Below are positions 41,158 through 47,693 of a stretch of 64,000 nucleotides of DNA, piece by piece. Source of the DNA: JACCYI01 sp963828075 (GTDB taxonomy: Bacteria > Actinomycetota > Thermoleophilia > Solirubrobacterales > Solirubrobacteraceae); contig CAWHDH010000017.1 in the NCBI GenBank assembly GCA_963828075.1, positions 310,001-374,000 on the forward strand. Reading direction: 5' to 3'. How positions within the stretch are numbered: position 1 is the stretch's first letter; each line of letters begins with the position of its first letter. Both the position numbers and the translations under genes were made by a program. Below the pieces are notes generated by a model, which was given only the letters and a program-made list of their open reading frames with translations, had not been told where the DNA came from and made no database searches.

Positions 41158-42064
41158 CCGGCCGCGCCATCCCGAGCACGACCATGCCGGCGCCGAGCCG
41201 GTCCTGGAGCGCGGCGACGCCGCGCAGCAGGAGCCGGAGCGGGAGCGGCGGCCGCGCGGCCGGGTCGGCCAGCCGGGCGAGGCGTGGCTCCCAGGCGAAC
41301 CGGCCGAGCGCCTCGAGCAGCTCGTGCAGGGTGTGCAGGCGGGCGAGATGCGACGCGGTCAGGACCGCGACCGGCTCGAGCCCCGCGCGCCGGAACGCGA
41401 GGGCGAGACCGGCGGGGGAGAGGTGCACCAGGTGCTCGAGCGGGCGCAGGTGCATCCAGCCGGCGCCCGAGGCGCGGCGCAGGACCGAGTCCCAGTTCGG
41501 GCTCTCGACGACGACGAGTCCGCCAGGCCTGACCCAGCGGGCGAGCTCGGCGAGGAAGGCCGGCGCGTCGGGGACGTGCTCGAGGACGTGGAACGCGCTG
41601 ACGACGTCGTAGGCGCGCTCGGGCAGCCCTGACTCGGCGAGCGTCGCGGTGAGTACGTCGAAGCCGCGGCCGCGGGCGACCTCGGCCGCCGCCGCCAGCG
41701 GCTCGACCCCCTGGACCGTCCAGCCACGGGCGCGCGCCGCCTCGAGCAGCTCCCCCTGCCCGCAGCCGACGTCGAGCAGCGTCCCGGGCCGCCGGGCGCC
41801 CGCGCGCTCGATCGCGCGGATCCGCTGATCGCCGACCTCGAGGAGGTAGGCGCGGAACCGCGGGTGCGACAGGTCGATCCCGAAGCCGCCCGCCGCGCCG
41901 GCGAAGTAGTCCTCGGAGAAGACGTCGTCGGGATCCGCATAGCGCGCGGCGCGCACCGTCCCGCAGGCCAGGCAGCGCTCCAGCACGTCGGCCGCGCCGA
42001 CCGGGACGGGCGTCGAGCGCTCCTCGCCGCAGACCGGGCAGCGCGTGAGCTCGAGGATCCGCAT
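41144..42064 (-). CDS. SAM-dependent methyltransferase with N-terminal zinc ribbon
   Basis: A 306-residue protein. A Cys4 zinc ribbon (CPVCG...CLACG, about residues 9-35) is followed by SEDYF and the methyltransferase core LLDVGCGQGELLEAARARGW (about 95-114), VSAFHVLEHVPDAPAFLAEL and GGLVVVESPNWDS. This arrangement is common among sugar C- or O-methyltransferases in glycan and natural-product clusters. GMVVLGMARP ends the protein. It lies 3 nt behind the GT4 gene on the minus strand, in the operon MT-GT4-MT. Confidence 0.85.
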   Translation of the reverse strand: MRILELTRCPVCGEERSTPVPVGAADVLERCLACGTVRAARYADPDDVFSEDYFAGAAGGFGIDLSHPRFRAYLLEVGDQRIRAIERAGARRPGTLLDVGCGQGELLEAARARGWTVQGVEPLAAAAEVARGRGFDVLTATLAESGLPERAYDVVSAFHVLEHVPDAPAFLAELARWVRPGGLVVVESPNWDSVLRRASGAGWMHLRPLEHLVHLSPAGLALAFRRAGLEPVAVLTASHLARLHTLHELLEALGRFAWEPRLARLADPAARPPLPLRLLLRGVAALQDRLGAGMVVLGMARPVSDA

Positions 42065-42067
42065 CTA

Positions 42068-43069
42068 CTACGAGGTTCCCTGCGCGGCGCGTTCGAGCGA
42101 TTGCCGCCAGCCCGTGGCGGTGGCCGCCCAGGTCAGCGTGCGGGCGCGGGCGAGGCCGGCCGCGGCGAGCTCGCGCGCCATCGGCGCGTCCGTCAGCACC
42201 CGCTCGAGGCCCGCCTGGATCGCGGGCGCCGCCGGCTCGACGAGCAGCGCCGCCCCGCCGGTGACCTCGGGAAGCGCGCCGCGGTCGGCGGCCACCACCG
42301 GCGTGGCGCACGCCATCGCCTCGAGTGCCGCCAGCCCGAAGCCCTCGGACAGGCTCGGCACGCACACGGCCGAGGCGCCGGCCATCAACCCGGCCACCTC
42401 GGGGTCGCTCAGGCGCGTGAAGACGCGGACACGACCGGGGGCACCGGGGAGCTCGGCACCCGCGGCCTCGAGCAGCGGCCGCGAGTCCGGGCGGTCGGGA
42501 GCGGGGGACAGGACCAGGAACAGCCGGTGCGGGAGCCCGTCCGCCGCGAGGCCGGCCATGGCGTCCCGCAGCGCCGGCAGGTTCTTGCGCGGGTGAACCG
42601 TGCCGACGAACAGGACGTACGGGACCTCGGGCGCACCGCGGGCAGCCGGCCGGTAGGTCGCGGCGTCGACGCCGTGCGGGACGACGTCGACCGCCGCCGG
42701 GCGGTGGGCCGCCTCGATCTCGGCGCGAGCGCTGTGGCTCGCAGTGATCACGCGGGCGGCGGCGCCGGCGGCCGCGTGCACCCGTTGCGCCATCAACGCT
42801 GCGAACTCGGGCTCGAGCAGCGGGTCCCCCCACGGCGCCTCGTGGATCTGTACGACGAGCGGCGCGCCGGCGCCGTCCGCGCCCGCGTGGCCGTCGGCGA
42901 GCCAGACGTCGGCGCGGACGCGCCCGCGCGGGCCGGCGGGGACGAGACGCACGCCTTCGGTCTCGAGGCCACTCAGCGCCTCGCGCCAGACGCGGCCGTG
43001 GCCGCCGCTCGACCGGCCGCCCAGGAGGCCCGCGGGCACGGCGACGCGCAGGCCGCGGCGGATCCTCAC
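42068..43069 (-). CDS. GT4-family glycosyltransferase
   Basis: A 333-residue GT-B enzyme with a short N-terminal half (RIRRGLRVAVPAGLLGGRSSGGHGR) and a complete donor half: VDVVPHGVDAATYRP, YVLFVGTVHPRKNLPALRDAM, VRVFTRLSDPEVAGLMAGA, CVPSLSEGFGLAALEAMACATPVVAADRGALPEV. This is the mannosyltransferase/WbpZ-like pattern. GTG 43069 overlaps the stop of the preceding methyltransferase by 4 nt (GTGA). Confidence 0.87.
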   Translation of the reverse strand: MRIRRGLRVAVPAGLLGGRSSGGHGRVWREALSGLETEGVRLVPAGPRGRVRADVWLADGHAGADGAGAPLVVQIHEAPWGDPLLEPEFAALMAQRVHAAAGAAARVITASHSARAEIEAAHRPAAVDVVPHGVDAATYRPAARGAPEVPYVLFVGTVHPRKNLPALRDAMAGLAADGLPHRLFLVLSPAPDRPDSRPLLEAAGAELPGAPGRVRVFTRLSDPEVAGLMAGASAVCVPSLSEGFGLAALEAMACATPVVAADRGALPEVTGGAALLVEPAAPAIQAGLERVLTDAPMARELAAAGLARARTLTWAATATGWRQSLERAAQGTS

Positions 43070-43752
43070 CGCGCCGACCGGCGCCGGGCGAGGATCAGGT
43101 GCTGGAAGGTCAGCAGCGTCCGGACGGCGGGGACGCGCGGCACGAGCCGCACCGCCGTCGCGTCCCAGCGCGACGGTGACCGGCGTACCCGGAACCGCCG
43201 GACGACGGACACCGGCTCGAGCCCGGCGCCGACGAGAAGGGCGTGCGCGTCGGCGAGCGTGAACCACCGAAGGTGCGTGCGGTCGAAGATGCCCTCGTTC
43301 CGTCGGGGCCAGGTGCCGTGCCGACCGAGCTGCCAGAACGTCTCCCAGTGCCGGACGTTGGGGAGCGAGACGACGGCGCTCGCGCCCGCGTCGAGCAGCT
43401 CGGCGAAGCGGTGCAGGACGGTCCAGGGATCGACCAGGTGCTCGAGGACGTCCGCCGCGACCAGACAATCGAACCGCCCGAGTGCCTCGAGCGCCGGTTG
43501 GTCAGCGGCGAGGGCCTCGAGGTCGGCCGCGACCACGTGGTCGAGTCGCGCGGCCGCATCGCGCGCGTAGTCCGGCTCGCGCTCCACGCCGACGACCTCG
43601 ATGGCGCCGCGTTCCTTGAGCGCGGCCCCGAGCGCCCCGGAGGCGCACCCGAGGTCGAGGATCCGGCGCGCGTCGGGCGGCACGAGCGCGGCCACCTCGG
43701 GCCGCGGGTTCTCGTAGGCGTACGCGCGCAGGGCGCGTTGTGCGCGGTCCAT
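43066..43752 (-). CDS. SAM-dependent methyltransferase
   Basis: A 228-residue class I methyltransferase: RILDLGCASGALGAALKERG is the SAM-binding strand and loop, VVGVEREPDYARDAAARLD the second strand acidic residue, DCLVAADVLEHLVDPWTVL motif II, and VVSLPNVRHWETFWQL. It continues into RFRVRRSPSRWDATAVRL. It is probably a glycan or lipid-linked sugar methyltransferase. ATG 43752 lies 10 nt behind TACTTT (complement of 43763-43768); an in-frame ATG at 43782 would lie upstream of that -10. It is the first gene of the minus-strand MT-GT4-MT operon. Confidence 0.85.
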   Translation of the reverse strand: MDRAQRALRAYAYENPRPEVAALVPPDARRILDLGCASGALGAALKERGAIEVVGVEREPDYARDAAARLDHVVAADLEALAADQPALEALGRFDCLVAADVLEHLVDPWTVLHRFAELLDAGASAVVSLPNVRHWETFWQLGRHGTWPRRNEGIFDRTHLRWFTLADAHALLVGAGLEPVSVVRRFRVRRSPSRWDATAVRLVPRVPAVRTLLTFQHLILARRRSAR

Positions 43753-43762
43753 CTCCGGGGCG

Positions 43763-43772
43763 AAAGTACACT
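43763..43772. promoter_or_regulatory. Bidirectional promoter sharing one TA between methyltransferase and yebC
   Basis: AAAGTACACT reads TACACT on the plus strand (43767-43772), 8 nt before yebC ATG 43781, and TACTTT on the minus strand (43768-43763), 10 nt before ATG 43752. As at 27203-27212, the pattern is ANNNTANNNT with the TA common to both hexamers. Confidence 0.6.
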
Positions 43773-43780
43773 GCCCGTCC

Positions 43781-44530
43781 ATGGCCGGGCATTCCAAGTG
43801 GGCGGGGATCAAGCACAAGAAGGCGATCGTCGACGCGCGCCGCGGCAAGCTCTTCACGAAGCTCGCACGGGCGATCACCGTCGCGGCCAAGGAGGGCGGC
43901 GGCGACATCGAGGGCAACCCGCGCCTCGCCCTCGCCGTCCAGAAGGCCAAGGACGCCTCGATGCCCAAGGACAACATCGAGCGCGCGATCGCCAAGGGCA
44001 CGGGCGAGGGCGCCGACACCGCCGCGCTCGAGACCGTGATGTACGAGGGCTACGGACCGGGCGGCGTCGCCCTCCTGGTCGAGGCGACGACCGAGAACCG
44101 CAACCGCACGGGCGCCGACGTCCGCCACACCTTCGGCAAGCACGGCGGCAGCCTCGGCGAGCCTGGCTCGGTCGCCTACCTGTTCGACAAGAAGGGCATC
44201 GTCGTCATCGACGCCGAGCGCTACTCCGAGGACGACCTGATGGTCGCGATCGACGCCGGCGCGGAGGACATCGCCCTCGACGACGACGTCTGGGAGATCG
44301 TGACCGACCCGTCCGACCTCACCGCGGTCCGCGAGGCGCTGACGGCGGCCGGCATCGAGATCGAGACCGCCGAGGTCGCCCAGCAGCCGAAGACCCGCGT
44401 CCCGCTCGACGAAGACGGTGCGGGCAAGCTCATGCGGCTGATCGACGCCTTCGAGGACCTCGACGATGTCGACGAGGTGCACGCGAACTTCGACGTCGAC
44501 GCCGAGGTGCTGGAACGCGTCGCCGGGTAA
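43781..44530 (+). CDS. yebC: YebC/PmpR-family protein
   Basis: The protein has 249 residues and the full TACO1/YebC family sequence: MAGHSKWAGIKHKKAIVDARRGKLFTKLARAI, ASMPKDNIERAIAKGTGE, YEGYGPGGVALLVEATTENRNRT, then LGEPGSVAYLFDKKG. Members bind DNA as regulators or act on the ribosome to relieve polyproline stalling. The gene heads the conserved yebC-ruvCAB block. It is divergent from the methyltransferase operon through a shared -10 region and probably leaderless. Confidence 0.95.
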   Translation: MAGHSKWAGIKHKKAIVDARRGKLFTKLARAITVAAKEGGGDIEGNPRLALAVQKAKDASMPKDNIERAIAKGTGEGADTAALETVMYEGYGPGGVALLVEATTENRNRTGADVRHTFGKHGGSLGEPGSVAYLFDKKGIVVIDAERYSEDDLMVAIDAGAEDIALDDDVWEIVTDPSDLTAVREALTAAGIEIETAEVAQQPKTRVPLDEDGAGKLMRLIDAFEDLDDVDEVHANFDVDAEVLERVAG

Positions 44531-44585
44531 CGTCGCCCAGACGACGAGCGCCAGCGAAGTCGGGCCGGGCGAAACCGAAATCCCG

Positions 44586-45005
44586 ATGGACCACTCACGC
44601 TCACCGTTCTCACCACTAGCCCTCGGCCTGATCGCCCTGATGGCGATCGGCAGCGTGATGATGTGGATCGGCCTGCCCGCCGGGCTCGTCTACCTCGCCT
44701 CGCGCGTGGCCGACTCGCCCCAGGCGAGCATGGGGCCGTACCTGATCATCCTCATCGGCTTGCCGGTGGGGATGGTGATCATCGGCAAGGCCCTCGGCGC
44801 GGTCGACCGGCTCTACGCGCGCGTCACCGGGACCGCGGACGGGCGCCGGGTCCAGCCCACGTGGATGAAGTCGATGCGCGGCGAGCGCGGGTCGACGCGC
44901 AAGACGACCGCGCTGGACGTCGTCATGGTCACCTCGGTCGGCATCTGCCTGGTGGTCATGGCGATCTGGTTCTTCGGGTTCGCCGGGTCCAGCCTGCCGT
45001 CCTGA
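44586..45005 (+). CDS. Small membrane protein, 139 aa, in the ruv operon
   Basis: Three hydrophobic helices are visible: LALGLIALMAIGSVMMWIGLPAGLVYLAS, YLIILIGLPVGMVIIGKALG, and VVMVTSVGICLVVMAIWFFGFAG. A basic cytoplasmic stretch (RRVQPTWMKSMRGERGSTRK) lies between helices 2 and 3. I do not recognise the family. Its place between yebC and ruvC, with 55-bp and 36-bp gaps, suggests co-transcription only loosely. ATG 44586 gives a short polar N-terminus before helix 1. Confidence 0.7.
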   Translation: MDHSRSPFSPLALGLIALMAIGSVMMWIGLPAGLVYLASRVADSPQASMGPYLIILIGLPVGMVIIGKALGAVDRLYARVTGTADGRRVQPTWMKSMRGERGSTRKTTALDVVMVTSVGICLVVMAIWFFGFAGSSLPS

Positions 45006-45028
45006 GAGGAGGCGTCCGACCCGCCGCG

Positions 45029-45034
45029 CAGAAT
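45029..45034 (+). promoter_or_regulatory. Possible ruvC -10 (CAGAAT)
   Basis: CAGAAT, one base from TANNNT, sits 7 nt before GTG 45042 and supports that start over ATG 45048. It would allow leaderless transcription of ruvCAB. Confidence 0.4.
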
Positions 45035-45041
45035 CCGGCCG

Positions 45042-45545
45042 GTGCGCATGATCGTCTTGGGCATCGATCCGGGGACCGCCAACACCGGCTACGGCGTGGT
45101 GGGCCGTCGCGACGGCCGGCTCGTCGCGCTCGACGGCGGGGTGGTCCAGACCCCGCCGGGCGCGGATGCGGGGGTGCGGCTGGCCGCCATCCACGCGCGG
45201 GTCGGCGAGCTGATGGACGAGTACGCCCCCGAGGCGGTCGCGGTCGAGGACCTCTACTTCGGCGCCAACGCCCACTCGGCGTTCGCCGTCGGCCAAGCCC
45301 GCGGGGTCGTCATCCTCGCCGCCGGCCAGCGCGGGATCCCGTGCCGCTCCTACACCCCCCAGCAGGTCAAGGGCGCGGTCTGCGGTTCTGGGCGGGCGGA
45401 CAAGGCGCAGGTCCAGCGGATGGTCCAGACGCTGCTGTCGCTGGCCGAGCTGCCGCGCCCCGACCATGCGGCCGACGCGCTCGCAGTCGCCATCTGCCAC
45501 GCCAACGGCGCGCCGCTGCAGGCCGCACTGGCGGGGTCGCGGTGA
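45042..45545 (+). CDS. ruvC: Crossover junction endodeoxyribonuclease RuvC
   Basis: A 167-residue Holliday-junction resolvase. The acidic catalytic residues are D9 (GIDPGTANTGYGVV), E69 (VAVEDLYFG) and D141/D145 (PRPDHAADALA). It cuts four-way junctions symmetrically after RuvAB branch migration. The start is GTG 45042. The stop overlaps the ruvA start (GTGA), and the three genes ruvC-ruvA-ruvB overlap head to tail. Confidence 0.96.
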   Translation: MRMIVLGIDPGTANTGYGVVGRRDGRLVALDGGVVQTPPGADAGVRLAAIHARVGELMDEYAPEAVAVEDLYFGANAHSAFAVGQARGVVILAAGQRGIPCRSYTPQQVKGAVCGSGRADKAQVQRMVQTLLSLAELPRPDHAADALAVAICHANGAPLQAALAGSR

Positions 45546-46132
45546 TCGCGCTCGTCGCCGGCGAGGTCGCGGTCCGCCGCGCCGATCACGTCGTCGTCGC
45601 GACGAGCGGCGGCGTCGGCTACCGGCTCGCGGTCTCCGCCGAGACCCTGCGCCACGTGCCGGCCATCGGGCGGCCCGTGACCCTGCACGCCCATCTGATC
45701 GTCCGCGACGACGCGCTGCAGCTCTGCGGCTTCGCCACCGAGGAGGAGCGCGACCTCTTCCTGCTGCTGATCGGCGTGCAGTCCGTCGGCCCGAAGGTCG
45801 CGCTGGCGGTGCTGTCGGGCGGGACGCCGCGCGATCTGCTGGCGGCGCTCGCGGCGGGGGACGCCGCGCGCTTCCAGGCCGTGCCGGGCATCGGCAAGCG
45901 CACGGCGGAGCGGATCATCGTCGAGCTGCGCGAGAAGGTCGGCGCCGCCACGCCGGACGACGCGATCACCGTCAGCCGCGGCGACGACCCGCGCGCCCTG
46001 GCGCGTGAAGGGCTGCTCGGCCTCGGGTTCACGCCCGTCGAGGCCGACGCGCTGCTCGACGGCGCCCCCGGCGACACCCCCGAGGCCCTGATCGCCCACG
46101 CGCTGCGGGAGGCGCGCCCCTCCGGTGCCTGA
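45542..46132 (+). CDS. ruvA: Holliday junction branch-migration protein RuvA
   Basis: The protein has 196 residues from GTG 45542. The N-terminal OB domain (ALVAGEVAVRRADHVVVATSGGVGYRLAVS), the central helix-hairpin-helix pair (LLLIGVQSVGPKVALAVLSGG and FQAVPGIGKRTAERIIVELREK) and a C-terminal domain III that binds RuvB (LAREGLLGLGFTPVEADALL) are all present. It clamps the four-way junction as a tetramer or octamer. It overlaps ruvC by 4 nt and ruvB by 8 nt. Confidence 0.96.
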   Translation: MIALVAGEVAVRRADHVVVATSGGVGYRLAVSAETLRHVPAIGRPVTLHAHLIVRDDALQLCGFATEEERDLFLLLIGVQSVGPKVALAVLSGGTPRDLLAALAAGDAARFQAVPGIGKRTAERIIVELREKVGAATPDDAITVSRGDDPRALAREGLLGLGFTPVEADALLDGAPGDTPEALIAHALREARPSGA

Positions 46133-47174
46133 GCCGATCCGCACCCCCGGCGTCATCGCCGCCGACCTCGTCCACACCGCCCACGCGACGCCGGAGGACG
46201 ACACCGAGCGCAGCCTGCGCCCCCGCCGGCTCGAGGAGTTCGTCGGCCAGGAGGCGCTCAAGGACCAGATCGCGGTCTCGATCGAGGCGACCCGCTCGCG
46301 CGGCGAGGCGCTGGACCACGTCCTGCTCGCCGGCCCGCCCGGCCTGGGCAAGACGTCGCTGGCCCGGATCGTCGCCCAGGAGCTCGGCGTGCGCTTCGAG
46401 TCCACCGCTGGTCCGGCGCTCGAGCGCAAGGCCGACATCGCCGCCATGCTCACGGCGCTCGAGCCGCGCTCGGTGTTCTTCGTCGACGAGATCCACCGCC
46501 TGCCGCGGGCGCTCGAGGAGACGTTCTATCCCGCGATGGAGGACTTCCAGCTGCCGATCACCGTCGGCGCGGGGGCCGGGGCGCGGATCGTCACGCTCGA
46601 CCTGCCGCCGTTCACGCTGATCGGCGCGACCACCCGCTCCGGGCTGCTGACCACGCCGCTGCGCGACCGCTTCGGGATCCAGCACCGCCTCGAGCACTAC
46701 GGCCCCGAGGACCTCGCCAGGATCGTCGTGCGCTCGGCCGGGGTCCTCGGCGTCGAGATCGTCCCCGCCGGCGCCCGCGCCATCGCCGCCCGTGCCCGCG
46801 GCACCCCGCGGGTCGCCAACCGGCTGCTCAAGCGGGTGCGCGACTTCGCCGAGGTCCGCAGCGGCGGGCGCATCGACGCCGAGGTCGCCGACGCGGCACT
46901 CGACCTGCTCGGCGTCGACCACGAGGGTCTGGACCGGCTGGACCGCGAGATCCTCGCGGCGATCTGCGACGGCTTCGGCGGCGGCCCGGTCGGCCTCTCC
47001 ACGCTCGCCGTCGCGGTGGGGGAGGAGGCCGACACGATCGAGGACGTCTACGAGCCGTACCTGCTCCAGCGCGGCTTCCTGCAGCGCACCCCGCGCGGGC
47101 GCTGCGCGACCCGCCGCGCCTTTGCCCATCTCAGCCTGCGGCCGCCGGCGGTCGCCGAGCCGCTGTTCGACTAG
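46125..47174 (+). CDS. ruvB: Holliday junction branch-migration ATPase RuvB
   Basis: A 349-residue AAA+ motor. Walker A is LLAGPPGLGKTSLA (about 67-80), Walker B FFVDEIHRL, sensor I region LIGATTRSGLLT, the arginine finger LRDRFG, and a C-terminal winged helix with GGGPVGLSTLAVAVGEEADTIEDVYEPYLLQRGFLQRTPRGR. It drives branch migration on RuvA-bound junctions. The start is GTG 46125, within the last codons of ruvA. A 5-bp hairpin ACGGC/GCCGT follows the stop (about 47180-47195). Confidence 0.97.
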   Translation: MPEPIRTPGVIAADLVHTAHATPEDDTERSLRPRRLEEFVGQEALKDQIAVSIEATRSRGEALDHVLLAGPPGLGKTSLARIVAQELGVRFESTAGPALERKADIAAMLTALEPRSVFFVDEIHRLPRALEETFYPAMEDFQLPITVGAGAGARIVTLDLPPFTLIGATTRSGLLTTPLRDRFGIQHRLEHYGPEDLARIVVRSAGVLGVEIVPAGARAIAARARGTPRVANRLLKRVRDFAEVRSGGRIDAEVADAALDLLGVDHEGLDRLDREILAAICDGFGGGPVGLSTLAVAVGEEADTIEDVYEPYLLQRGFLQRTPRGRCATRRAFAHLSLRPPAVAEPLFD

Positions 47175-47219
47175 CCGCTGAACGGCGGTTTAGCCGTCCG
47201 GTCTAGTCTCCCACCCGTC

Positions 47220-47669
47220 ATGGCGCACCTGTTCATCTGCCCGAAGTGCGGGCACCGCTCGTCCCAGACCGATCGGACCGCCGGCTTCCGCAACATGCCC
47301 AAGGGCTGCTCGAAGTGCGGGTTCGGCTTCCTGTTCGAGCTGCTCGACGACTATTACCCGGCGCCCAACGCCGCGTTCTTCGTCTGCGATCAGCAGGGCC
47401 GGATCATCGGCTGCGGCCGCGGGTCCAAGGAGCTGACGGGCCTCTCGGACGAGAAGGTGATCGGGCGCAACGCCACCGAGGTGCTCGGCCTGGACTTCGA
47501 CGGCGGCGCCGACGCGGTCGGCACCGTGCTCGAGTGGGGGGTGCGCCAGCTCGGCAAGCCGGTGACCGTCAGGGCGGAGGGCGACCTGCCGGCCAAGGCC
47601 GTCGCGGACCTCTTCCCCGCGTACGACGAGGACGGCGGACTGCTGATCGTCCTCACACCGTCGAAGTAG
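47220..47669 (+). CDS. Zinc-ribbon plus PAS-like protein
   Basis: A 149-residue soluble protein. A Cys4 ribbon (CPKCGHRSSQ...GCSKCGFGF, residues about 8-33) precedes a PAS-like fold: DYYPAPNAAFFVCDQQGRIIGCGRGSKELTGLSDEKVIGRNATEVLGL, then LPAKAVADLFPAYDEDGGLLIVLTP. No output domain is present. It occupies the slot where actinobacteria usually have yajC, between ruvB and secDF. TAGTCT 10 nt before ATG 47220 is a possible -10. The role is unknown; a sensory or adaptor function is an inference. Confidence 0.75.
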   Translation: MAHLFICPKCGHRSSQTDRTAGFRNMPKGCSKCGFGFLFELLDDYYPAPNAAFFVCDQQGRIIGCGRGSKELTGLSDEKVIGRNATEVLGLDFDGGADAVGTVLEWGVRQLGKPVTVRAEGDLPAKAVADLFPAYDEDGGLLIVLTPSK

Positions 47670-47693
47670 CGAAGTACCCTTCGTCGCTCCTGC

